Shown in pieces: positions 1-13,555 of a stretch of 64,000 nucleotides of DNA. This DNA is from Pseudofrankia inefficax (GTDB lineage: Bacteria; Actinomycetota; Actinomycetes; Frankiales; Frankiaceae): the NCBI RefSeq assembly GCF_000166135.1, contig NC_014666.1, positions 1,240,001 to 1,304,000 of the forward strand. Reading direction: 5' to 3'. A program made the translations under genes and the position numbers. The notes beneath the pieces are model-generated. The model was not told the DNA's origin. It saw nothing but the letters and a program-made list of their open reading frames with translations, and made no database searches. Positions within the stretch are counted from its first letter, which is position 1. Every line of letters begins with the position of its first letter.

Positions 1-461
1 GTTCCTGCTCGGTTCTGTGACGACAACGCCCCTCTGGCTGCCCCACAAACGGACATCCAGTCGCGAAAGGTGCACTTATTGAGCGCGGCCCCGGTCGCCC
101 GCAGGTGCCGTCCGGTGCGGCCCAGCCGGGGCGCCGGGACTGGCACTGAGGTGTGTAAGACCGCTCACCTTGGCGGTCACCGCGACCCCTGAACCGGTAA
201 AGCGGGATTAGGCACTCGTGTGCGTCAGCGGGTCGGGCCCGATCGCGATCGGCCACCCGAAATCGGCCCGCCACACCCCGACCGACCGGCCGCCGCCCGG
301 CCGGGTGGGTCGCCGGGAGGGCGGGAGTGCCCATCTGGTAAGGCATTGTGAGTTATGCGGCTAGCGTCACGCCGCCGATCATCGGGCATGTCGCGGCGAC
401 CGATGACACCATGTCAAGAGCACTGGACACCTGATTGTGTTGGCTACGGAGGCCCCAAGGC
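1..461. other. Intergenic region upstream of etfB, no gene seen
   Basis: I see no convincing coding sequence here; the frames that run through are shadows. A short GACCGC/GCGGTC inverted repeat lies around 150-177. The etfB promoter should lie here, but I could not pick a clear -35/-10 pair. Confidence 0.5.
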
Positions 462-1247
462 GTGAACATCGTCGTTACCGTCAAGCAGGTTCCTGATACC
501 TGGGCGGAGAAGAAGCTCGACGCCGCGGACAAGACGGTCGACCGCGTCAGCGTCGACAACGTCATGAACGAGATGGACGAGTACGGGGTCGAAGAGGCCC
601 TCAAGATCAAGGAAGCGCACGGCGGTGAGGTGACCGTCGTCACGATGGGCCCGGCGAAGGCCGTCGAGACGATCCGCAAGGCCCTCTCGATGGGCGCGGA
701 CAAGGCGGTTCACCTGACCGACGACTCGCTGCACGGCTCGGACGCGCTGCAGACGTCCGCCGCGCTGGCGAAGGTCATCGCGACGCTCAACCCGGATCTC
801 GTCATCACGGCGACCGAGGCCTCTGACGCGCGCGGTGGCGTGATGGGTGCGCTTCTGGCCGAGCGGCTCGGGCTCCCGCAGCTCACCCAGGCCCGCAAGG
901 TGACTGTCGACCCGGGTGCCAGCAAGGTCACCGTCGAGCGGCTGGCCGACAACGGCTACGCCCTCGTCGAGGCGAGCCTGCCGGCCGTCGTCGGCGTCGT
1001 CGAGAAGATCAACCAGCCGCGGTACCCCTCCTTCAAGGGCATCATGGCCGCGAAGAAGAAGCCGCTGACCACGCTCTCGGCCGGTGACGCCGGCCTGGAC
1101 GGTGGGTCGGTCGGTCTCGCGGCCGCGGGCTCGACGGTCGTCGACGCCAAGCCGGCGCCGCCGCGGCAGAGCGGCACGATCGTCAAGGACGAGGGTGACG
1201 GCGGAACGAAGATCGCCGACTTCCTCGCGGCGCAGAAGCTCATCTGA
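462..1247 (+). CDS. etfB: Electron transfer flavoprotein beta subunit
   Basis: This is the small subunit of the FAD/AMP-containing electron transfer flavoprotein, which takes electrons from acyl-CoA and related dehydrogenases and passes them to the respiratory chain. The 261-residue protein opens with MNIVVTVKQVPDTW, typical of the family, and has the internal stretches NEMDEYGVEEALKIKE and ATEASDARGG near the nucleotide-binding part. I chose GTG 462 because GGAGG sits at 448-452, nine bases before it; an upstream ATG at 435 would add non-conserved residues. etfA follows after 15 bases, so the two subunits are surely co-transcribed. Length matches the family. Confidence 0.95.
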   Translation: MNIVVTVKQVPDTWAEKKLDAADKTVDRVSVDNVMNEMDEYGVEEALKIKEAHGGEVTVVTMGPAKAVETIRKALSMGADKAVHLTDDSLHGSDALQTSAALAKVIATLNPDLVITATEASDARGGVMGALLAERLGLPQLTQARKVTVDPGASKVTVERLADNGYALVEASLPAVVGVVEKINQPRYPSFKGIMAAKKKPLTTLSAGDAGLDGGSVGLAAAGSTVVDAKPAPPRQSGTIVKDEGDGGTKIADFLAAQKLI

Positions 1248-1262
1248 GGGGTATCGAGAGAA

Positions 1263-2222
<960 letters not shown>

Positions 2223-2238
2223 TCGCTGGGCCTGTCCC

Positions 2239-2282
2239 GACGGCCGGGTGACCACTCCGCGAAGGGGTGGGACCCGGCCGTC
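2239..2282 (+). terminator. Terminator hairpin after etfA
   Basis: An 11-bp perfect stem (GACGGCCGGGT at 2239-2249 with its complement at 2272-2282) encloses a second stem (CCACTCC/GGGGTGG). It has no T run, as is common in GC-rich actinomycetes. Confidence 0.75.
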
Positions 2283-2477
2283 CTGCTGTCCGGAGTGCCC
2301 CGGAGCCGCCGCGAGCCCCCGGGGCCCGGCTCGCGGGATTCGGGAAATCGGGGTCGGCGGGCGGTGCCGGCGGCGATGATGGAGCGATCGAACGCCACCG
2401 CGGCACGTGGCATCCGGCCCAACCCGCGGGCGACGCCGTCGTCGCGTATGTGCGTTCCCCATCCGCGGAGGTGGGCC

Positions 2478-2672
2478 GTGCGGACCTTCGATCTCGACGC
2501 CTTCGACGCCTTCGACCCACACGAACGGCCCGGCGAGCAGCTCCTGCCCTGGGAGATGTGGGAACGGGAGCGGCCGTGGCGTGAGGACTCCACTCCCGTC
2601 GCCGGGACCCGGTCGGTGCCACCACCTGGCGCCGCCGGGGAGCCGCGATCAGGCCCGATCGCGCCTGCGTAG
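2478..2672 (+). CDS. Small hypothetical protein
   Basis: This is a 64-residue frame starting at GTG 2478, preceded by GGAGGTGG. The sequence is acidic at the start (MRTFDLDAFDAFDPHERPGE), then has a Trp-rich patch (PWEMWERERPW) and a proline-rich tail. I do not recognise a family. The strong ribosome-binding site and the non-random aromatic patch are the reasons to call it. It stands alone between the etfBA terminator and the ROK kinase. It could still be a chance frame. Confidence 0.4.
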   Translation: MRTFDLDAFDAFDPHERPGEQLLPWEMWERERPWREDSTPVAGTRSVPPPGAAGEPRSGPIAPA

Positions 2673-2787
2673 TGGCCAGATGGTCAAAGATTGCCGTCGG
2701 CAACCTCGGTGGATCCGCCAAGATGCGCGATGATGACGCCTCGGCGCTATCCGGATCCAGGACCGAGGAAGAGGACGACTGAGCACG

Positions 2788-4011
2788 ATGGCGGCGGACG
2801 GTAATACGGGCACGTATAGGGTGACGAGCTCCACCGAGCGGGTGACGGTGACCTCTGGCCCGGTGACCACCACGACGACCACCAGGGTCACGATGACGGC
2901 CGAGGGACTCGGCGCGGGACGTCATCGCGCGGCTCTGGCGCTCGACATCGGCGGTACCAAGCTCGCCGCTGGAGTCGTCGACGCCACGGGCTCCGTACTC
3001 GGCCGGGCCCGGCGGCCGATGCCGAAGACCCTCGATCCCGAGGTGACGTTCGCGGCGGCCGTCGACTGCCTGCACGCCGCCCTCGGCGACGCCGGCCTCG
3101 GTGGCCGGTACGACTACGCGGGCCTCGCCGGTCTCGGTGTCGGCTGCGGTGGGCCGATGCAGTGGCCCTCCGGCGAGGTCTCGCCCCTGAACATCCCGTC
3201 CTGGCGCGACTTCCCCCTGCGGGCCCGGCTGCGGGACGCGTTCGGCGAGATCGGGGTGCTCGTGCACAACGACGCGGTCGCGCTGGCCGTGGGCGAGCAC
3301 TGGACCGGCACCGGGCGCGACGCCCGCAACCTGCTCGCGCTGACCGTCTCCACCGGCGTCGGCGGCGGTCTGATTCTCGACGGCCGGCTCTTCCACGGCC
3401 GGTCCGGCAACGCCGGGCATGTCGGCCATCTCGTCGTCGACCCGGCCGGGCCCGACTGCGTCTGTGGCGGTGTGGGCTGCCTCGAGGCGATCGCCTCCGG
3501 TCCGCGCACGGTCGCCTGGGCCCTGGACGAGGGCTGGCGGCCGGAACCGGCCGCGTCCGGCTCGGCTGCCCCGGGCGCTTCGGCCGCGGCCACCGGCGAC
3601 CCGCCGGCTGGTCCGGACTCGGCCGAGGCCGGCGGGGCTCGGGCCGGCGCGGTCGGGAGCGGCGCCGAAGGGGACGGGAAGCCGGCCGCCGACGGCTACG
3701 CCCTCGCGGCCTCGGCCGCCGCCGGAGACAAGATCGCGCGGGCGGCGCTCACCCGGGCTGGTGACGCGGTCGGCGTCGGGCTGGCGTCGTGCGCGGCGAC
3801 CTTCGACCTCGACCTGATCACCGTCGCCGGGGGATTCTCCCAGTCCGGCCCGATCTTCTGGGACGCGCTGCGGGCCGCCTTCGACCGGCACGCCGGCATG
3901 GAGTTCGCCCGCGCCGTCCGGGTCGAGCCCAGCTCGGCCCCGGCCGACGTCGCCCTGCGCGGTGCCGCTGCCTTCATCCTCGCCCCCGACCGGTACGCCT
4001 GGGTCGGCTGA
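2788..4011 (+). CDS. ROK-family sugar kinase (glucokinase-like)
   Basis: This is probably an ATP-dependent sugar kinase acting in the cytosol; whether the substrate is glucose or another hexose cannot be read from sequence. The N-terminal phosphate-binding motif is LALDIGGTKLAAG (about residues 50-63). The catalytic region contains NDA and GNAGHVGHL, and the ROK zinc motif is intact as CVCGGVGCLE. An Ala/Gly/Pro-rich insertion of about 50 residues follows the zinc motif, replacing the compact helix of typical ROK kinases, so the protein is longer (407 aa) than usual. No helix-turn-helix domain precedes the kinase, so it is an enzyme rather than a NagC-type repressor. The start is uncertain: ATG 2788, or ATG 2893, which would remove a Thr-rich leader. 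Confidence 0.85.
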   Translation: MAADGNTGTYRVTSSTERVTVTSGPVTTTTTTRVTMTAEGLGAGRHRAALALDIGGTKLAAGVVDATGSVLGRARRPMPKTLDPEVTFAAAVDCLHAALGDAGLGGRYDYAGLAGLGVGCGGPMQWPSGEVSPLNIPSWRDFPLRARLRDAFGEIGVLVHNDAVALAVGEHWTGTGRDARNLLALTVSTGVGGGLILDGRLFHGRSGNAGHVGHLVVDPAGPDCVCGGVGCLEAIASGPRTVAWALDEGWRPEPAASGSAAPGASAAATGDPPAGPDSAEAGGARAGAVGSGAEGDGKPAADGYALAASAAAGDKIARAALTRAGDAVGVGLASCAATFDLDLITVAGGFSQSGPIFWDALRAAFDRHAGMEFARAVRVEPSSAPADVALRGAAAFILAPDRYAWVG

Positions 4012-4074
4012 CCCGGTCGCGGGCCGGTGCCAGCCGAGGACCTCGGGCCAGGAGGCGGAGCGTGACCGGCGCGA

Positions 4075-4281
4075 TCAGCCCACCCGGACGGACCGGTCAG
4101 CGAGGGTGACGACGTCGCCGCGGCTCAGCTGGCGGCCGCGGCGGGTCTCGACCTCGTTGTTCACCTTCACGAGGCCCTCGGCCAGGAGCGGCTTGAGGTC
4201 GCCGCCCGACTCGACCAGGTCCGCCAGCTTGAGAAACTGGCCCAGCCTGATCATCTCGTCCCTGATCTTGATCTCGCGCAC
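4075..4281 (-). CDS. Small S4-domain RNA-binding protein
   Basis: The whole 68-residue protein is one S4 fold of the YbcJ/YaaA type: IRLGQFLKLADLVESGGDLKPLL, then GLVKVNNEVETRRGRQLSRGDVV. S4 domains bind structured RNA, usually rRNA or tRNA. The GTG start at 4281 gives a complete domain. It converges with the ROK kinase on its left and lies downstream of the small barrel-like gene. Its target is unknown; it is not an obvious part of the mycofactocin genes next to it. Confidence 0.85.
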   Translation of the reverse strand: MREIKIRDEMIRLGQFLKLADLVESGGDLKPLLAEGLVKVNNEVETRRGRQLSRGDVVTLADRSVRVG

Positions 4282-4360
4282 CGCACCAGCATGCCGTACC
4301 CGGCCCGCGGCCGGCGGTCGCGGTTCATGGACCGGGCTGAATCAACCGGCTGGGCCTGGA

Positions 4361-4675
4361 TCAACCGCCTGCTGGGCGATGGCTCGACAGGTGGCGGAAG
4401 GGCCACGCGTGCGGCGCGCGGCGCAGGAGATCGGCTGGCGGGTCGGGGAGCCGGGCGGCAGGGCCGGCGAACCGCGCGATCACGACCACCCGGTCGTCGG
4501 AGGCGTCGAAGACCTCGACCCGCAGGCAGCCGGGCTGCGTGAGCAACGCGGGCACCGCGCGCTCCCGTACCCACCCGAGCAGCTCCGGCAGCCGAGCCGG
4601 CGCCGCCCGGACCTCCCACATCAACGTGTCATGTGGGCGGGTCTCGGCGTGCCCGGTCTCATTCGTGCCCGTCAT
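4361..4675 (-). CDS. Small protein of the dimeric alpha/beta-barrel (ABM-like) kind
   Basis: This 104-residue protein starts MTGTNETGHAETRPHDTLMWEV. Its centre (WEVRAAPARLPELLGWV, then GCLRVEVFDASDDRVVVIARF) has the strand-helix-strand-strand pattern of antibiotic-biosynthesis-monooxygenase-like small barrels. I chose ATG 4675; the frame is open further upstream but that would run into the SDR gene. It lies 74 bases downstream of the mycofactocin-type SDR and is read in the same direction, so it may belong to that operon. An enzymatic role is not shown by the sequence. Confidence 0.65.
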   Translation of the reverse strand: MTGTNETGHAETRPHDTLMWEVRAAPARLPELLGWVRERAVPALLTQPGCLRVEVFDASDDRVVVIARFAGPAARLPDPPADLLRRAPHAWPFRHLSSHRPAGG

Positions 4676-4749
4676 GGGGTGAGCCCGCTCACCTGGCCGG
4701 GTCCAATGGTCATGGGTCCTTCTTCCACTCCCGGCGCGTCTGCGCAGGA

Positions 4750-5664
4750 TCAACCGGTGAAGCCGCCGTCGACGGGGATGACCGCGCCGGTCAGGCCGCC
4801 TGCGGCGGGGGAGCAGAGGAACGCCGCCGCGGCGGCGACCTCGGTGGGGTCGAGCAGGCGGCGCAGGTAGGCGTGCTGGGCGAACTCGCCGGGATCCGTG
4901 AGGCCGTACACGGTCGCGGTTTCGGCGAGCATCGTCGTGTCCATCGAGCCCGGGCAGACGACGTTGGCCGTCACGGTCGTGCCCGCCAGATCAGCCGCGA
5001 TGCTGCGGACCAGACCAATCACCCCGTGTTTCGACGCCGCGTAGGCGGCAAGGCGGGCGAGCGGGCGGGTACCGGCCGCCGAGCTCACCGCGACGAATCG
5101 TCCAGCGGGGGCGCGCAGCAGCGCCGGAATGGTCGCGCGGGCGGTGGTGAGAACGCCGGTCAGATTGACGTCGATCAGCAGCCGCCACGCCTCGTCGTCG
5201 GTCTCCCAGCCAGGGGGCCCGCCGGCGATCACCCCGGCCGCGGCGACGACCGCGTCCAGCCGGCCGAACCGGCTCAGCGCCAGGCGTACGGCGGCATCCA
5301 GTTCGGCCTGGATCCGGACATCGGCGCGCACCGCCACCGCTGCTCGGCAACCGGCGGCGGTCTCCTCCAGCTGCGCCCGGGTCGCGAACGGATAGGGACG
5401 CATGCCGTCGGCAGCCGCGGGGCCCGGCGCGTCTGCGGTGTCGGCGTCAGCCGGCGCGCCGGTGTTCTTGTGGCCGGCGGGCCTGGTTTCGGTGCCGCTG
5501 CCGTCCACCGCGATGTCGACGAGGACGAGCCGGTAGCCGGCGGCGTCGAGTGCCCTGGCCACGGCCGCGCCGAGGCCGCGTGCCGCTCCAGTGATCAGAG
5601 CGACGGGCGGGCCGTCGGCCGGTTCTTGGCCCGCCGCCTGGTCGGGGGTGCTCGGCGCCGTCAT
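4750..5664 (-). CDS. Mycofactocin-type SDR oxidoreductase
   Basis: This is a 304-residue short-chain dehydrogenase. It has the TGAARGLG nucleotide-binding loop, the VVAAAG (NNAG-equivalent) stretch and the YAASK catalytic pair. Between the first beta-alpha units (about residues 52-95) it carries an insertion ending in YPFATRAQLEETA, the hallmark of mycofactocin-associated SDRs that hold NAD(H) non-exchangeably and hand electrons to mycofactocin. The link to mycofactocin is strengthened by the four-base overlap with mftE directly upstream. The likely role is oxidation of an alcohol or similar substrate; the substrate is unknown. Confidence 0.85.
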   Translation of the reverse strand: MTAPSTPDQAAGQEPADGPPVALITGAARGLGAAVARALDAAGYRLVLVDIAVDGSGTETRPAGHKNTGAPADADTADAPGPAAADGMRPYPFATRAQLEETAAGCRAAVAVRADVRIQAELDAAVRLALSRFGRLDAVVAAAGVIAGGPPGWETDDEAWRLLIDVNLTGVLTTARATIPALLRAPAGRFVAVSSAAGTRPLARLAAYAASKHGVIGLVRSIAADLAGTTVTANVVCPGSMDTTMLAETATVYGLTDPGEFAQHAYLRRLLDPTEVAAAAAFLCSPAAGGLTGAVIPVDGGFTG

Positions 5665-6410
5665 CGGTCCCTCCGTGTGTCGGGGTGCCTGGAGCTCGGG
5701 CGCGCCGCGGGCCAGGACTCGATGGTGCTGACCGCGTCGGAGACGAGGGCGTCCAGCAACGCCACGCCTTCCGCGGCGCTCGCCCCTGTCGGGTCGCCGA
5801 GCACGCCGGACGGGCTGAGGGGCAGGACACCACGCTCAACCAGATCGGGGAGCGCCGGGCTCGGCCCGCGAGTCGCCGCGTCCGGACGGACCAGCTCCGG
5901 CGCCAGGTGCAGCATCAAGGATGTCTCCGCTCGACCCGCGTGCAGGTCGCCGACGGCGCCCGGGACGCCCACGGCGGAGGCGACCGCCGCCCGCGGCGCC
6001 CAGACGAGCACCCGTCGGCCCTCCGCGGTGAGCAGCCGGACCGCCCCCCGCAACGCGGTCGCGTTCCCGCCGTGGCCGTTGACCAGCACCATGCCGGCGG
6101 CCGTGTCGTCCGCGGACCGCACGAGCTCGATGAGCGCCATTTCTAGGGCGGCCGTGCCGAGAGAGAGGGTGCCGGGGAAGCCGGCATGTTCGCCGCTCGC
6201 GCCATAGCCGAGGGGTGGCGCGACCAATGCCCCCGGCAGCCGTGCCGCCACCGCCGCCGCGACGGCCACCGCGATCCGGGTGTCGGTGTCCAACGGAAGA
6301 TGCGGCCCGTGTTGCTCGGTGCTGCCCAGGGGAAGCAGGACGATCGGGAGCGGGCCGTCGATCTCGGGCCAGCGCAGCTCGCCGAGCTGGCGGGAGGGCG
6401 AGTTGGTCAT
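5661..6410 (-). CDS. mftE: Mycofactocin precursor peptidase (creatininase family)
   Basis: MftE releases the modified C-terminal Val-Tyr-derived unit from the MftA peptide after MftC has acted. The 249-residue protein shows the creatininase metal-site pattern: GSTEQHGPHLPLDTDT near the N-terminus, GEHAGFPGTLSLG in the middle and NGHGGN after it. The start is set at ATG 6410; ATG 6422, in frame, is possible. Its stop overlaps the SDR start by four bases, so the two are translationally coupled. It is separated from mftABC and mftF by more than 11 kb including the rRNA operon, an unusual arrangement for this pathway. A different creatininase-family amidohydrolase is the alternative, but the SDR neighbour argues for MftE. 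Confidence 0.85.
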   Translation of the reverse strand: MTNSPSRQLGELRWPEIDGPLPIVLLPLGSTEQHGPHLPLDTDTRIAVAVAAAVAARLPGALVAPPLGYGASGEHAGFPGTLSLGTAALEMALIELVRSADDTAAGMVLVNGHGGNATALRGAVRLLTAEGRRVLVWAPRAAVASAVGVPGAVGDLHAGRAETSLMLHLAPELVRPDAATRGPSPALPDLVERGVLPLSPSGVLGDPTGASAAEGVALLDALVSDAVSTIESWPAARPSSRHPDTRRDR

Positions 6411-6605
6411 CCCTGCCAGCATGCCGCGAGCACGGGTCTGGTGCGCTGTCGCGTCGATCCGGCGTCCGCCGACTCCGGGTCGTCGCCGCCACCGAGAGGG
6501 GAGCTCGCCCCGGCCGGCGCACCGCCGGTGGCGTCGCCCGACGCTCCGGACGGAGCCCGCGGCGACCGCCGGGCCAGGGGAGTGGCGGGCGTCACGGCCG
6601 GCTCC

Positions 6606-6634
6606 TCGACATGCGCCGCGAGTCTGTGTACAGT
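6606..6634 (+). promoter_or_regulatory. Candidate distal rrn promoter
   Basis: TCGACA at 6606-6611 and TACAGT at 6629-6634 are separated by 17 bases. It faces the rRNA genes, about 740 bp before 16S, and nothing else downstream could use it. Confidence 0.5.
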
Positions 6635-6901
6635 TAGCGACCGCTGCTCCTTACGGCGCACTGCGCTGGCAGGGCTCGGATCGGCACGGCAGTCGGGTGG
6701 TGACACCCCCGGTGGCGGATCGATCGAAGCTCAGGAGTATGGTTCTGACGAAGCCCCGGTAGTGAGGCCCGCAAAGCGGGCCATCGCCTTCCGTTGGGCA
6801 AACTCAGCACTTGGAGACGCCTCCAGCCGTTTGGGCTGGATTTGGCTTCTTCGTTGCGGATAGAGCAAGAAGTGGCGGTCGCCGACGCAAGTCGGGGCGA
6901 T

Positions 6902-6931
6902 TTGACACCTAGCAAGAAGGCTCGCTAACCT
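6902..6931 (+). promoter_or_regulatory. Candidate rrn promoter
   Basis: TTGACA at 6902-6907, 18-base spacer, TAACCT at 6926-6931. A perfect -35 in a region without genes, facing the 16S gene. Confidence 0.6.
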
Positions 6932-7031
6932 CAAAAGCGAAAGTTCGGGCGGCTCTCCAGAAGAGCCACGAACTTCCGCCGAAGTAGCTGGCGGGCTGGT
7001 GAGAGCGCAAAACACCTCACACCGAGGAAAT

Positions 7032-7061
7032 TTGACAGACTCTCACCGGAAACAGTACGGT
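7032..7061 (+). promoter_or_regulatory. Candidate proximal rrn promoter
   Basis: TTGACA at 7032-7037, 18-base spacer, TACGGT at 7056-7061, about 310 bp before 16S. Downstream, around 7176-7198, is the leader element CCTTGAGAACTCAACAG, typical of actinobacterial rRNA leaders and part of the 16S processing stem. Confidence 0.65.
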
Positions 7062-7373
7062 AACACCGAACACGAACCGCCAGAGCGATCTGGGGGTCAC
7101 GGTTCAGAGCGATACCCGGTGAGCCCGGGTCACTTCGTGAAAGCCGCGAGAGCGGCGGCAGCGAGCGTGTCCGCTCCTTGAGAACTCAACAGCGTGCCAT
7201 AGAAGTCAGTGCCATATAACCCCGTCTGTGGGTGGCGCTGGTCTGGGCTCTCCTTTTGGGGGGTTTGGGTTGGTGTTGTCTGCAGGTGGTTTTGTAATTC
7301 CTTTGGCATATGACGGGATTTTCTACGATCTCGTTTTTTATGTCAGGGCATCTCCCATCGGGGAGTTCAAGCA

Positions 7374-12360
<4,987 letters not shown>

Positions 12361-12470
12361 TACAAAGATGCTACGCGTCCACTGTGCGGTTCCTGAGGAA
12401 CGGCAGACCACCCCCGACCCCCTGCTTCTGTGGGGTGTGGTTGGGGTGAGGTGCCGATAACTCAACAGTT

Positions 12471-12588
12471 TTTCGGTGGTTTTAGCGGGGAGGGTACGCC
12501 CGGTCCCATTCCGAACCCGGAAGCTAAGTTCCCCAGCGCCGATGGTACTGCCCGGGAGACCGGGTGGGAGAGTAGGACACCGCCGAAA
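12471..12588 (+). rRNA. rrf: 5S ribosomal RNA
   Basis: About 118 nt. The conserved core CATTCCGAACCCGGAAGCTAAG and GCGCCGATGGTACTGC are present, and the ends TTCGGTGG and CCGCCGAA pair to form helix I. It lies 110 bp after 23S, preceded by an AACTCAACAG leader element. Confidence 0.93.
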
Positions 12589-12596
12589 TACCCTTC

Positions 12597-12633
12597 GGGA
12601 ACGCCCCCACACCACCGGTGCGGGGGCGTTCCC
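12597..12633 (+). terminator. rRNA operon terminator
   Basis: A perfect 12-bp stem, GGGAACGCCCCC at 12597-12608 with its complement at 12622-12633, begins nine bases after 5S. No T run follows. Confidence 0.85.
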
Positions 12634-13555
12634 CATTTCCCGGCCTTTCCCGGAGTGACCGGCACACGGCGACACGGTCCTCGGGCGAGACGGACCCCGC
12701 GTCCCGCGCAACGTGCAAGGCCCCCGGCGGCCCGCCCAACCCGATCTCCGCGCACTGCGGAACGAAACGGGTCGCGCGCCTCCACTAGAACAGGCCCGCT
12801 CGTTGCGTTCCGCGAGACCGGGAGCGCGCGCCACCGACCCGAAGCGCCCGAGGTCCACAGCAACGGTGGTAGGCCACCACGCAGCGAGAGAACCCCGATC
12901 TTCGCCTTCGACCAGCCTCGCTGGCCGACCAAGTCATACGCAGTGGCCGCCGAACTGTGGCGATCCACCGCCACCAGGACGGACTCGAGCAGGCCGGCCG
13001 CAGCTGGCCGGATGGGTTCCCGGCTCGTGCCGCACTCCTACCGTCGCACGGCACTGGTGGACGGCAGTGGACGGCACTCGAACCGATCGACCCGCTGTTG
13101 GCACAGACCACTCCAACAGCTCCGAGCCAGCCGGTCAGCTCGCCAAGTCATGCTTCGCGGCGGCGATAGGTCACGAACCACCGCCACCAGGTATGACACC
13201 GCCCCAGCCCCTACCACCAGATCGCGTGCGACCACCGTCGGCTCGCCTGCCGCGCTGACGAACAGGAAGCTCTGCCCCCAGCACTGGCACCTGGCCTGGG
13301 ACCCGGACAGCAACGGGCGGACACGTGACTGGGTGTTCCGCGCGGAACACGCAAAGACTCGTGGCCCCCGGTCCGGGCCGGCGATCTTCGCGTTCCGCGG
13401 AACGGGCCCGTGATGACCGCCGTGGTGATCGGCGGGGCGGGTGCTGTGAGACACATGGCGGCGGTCCGGTGGCGTCCGATAGATGGACGTCCTACTATCG
13501 GGTAGCCAAGCAGGTCGCCTTGCCGCGGGGTGCGGTGTCTCGGAGGTGCATGTCG
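12634..13555. other. Gene-poor stretch between rrn and icmF
   Basis: No frame here looks like a real gene: the long plus frame starts inside 5S and its product is low-complexity Arg/Pro/Thr without recognisable motifs. The stretch holds several GTTCCGC/GCGGAAC elements, two of them arranged as perfect palindromes near its end. Confidence 0.5.
13333..13404. promoter_or_regulatory. Pair of GTTCCGC palindromes upstream of icmF
   Basis: GTGTTCCGCGCGGAACAC (13333-13350) and CGTTCCGCGGAACG (13391-13404) are perfect palindromes with the same half-site and centres about 56 bp apart. Two more half-sites lie at 12757-12764 and 12806-12813. They sit 150-220 bp before icmF and could bind a dimeric regulator, possibly the MarR protein encoded after icmF. 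This is inference. Confidence 0.4.

Noticed and set aside
12430-13413. Plus frame of 327 codons after the rRNA genes
   Set aside because: Begins inside 5S rRNA and has no motif or ribosome-binding site.
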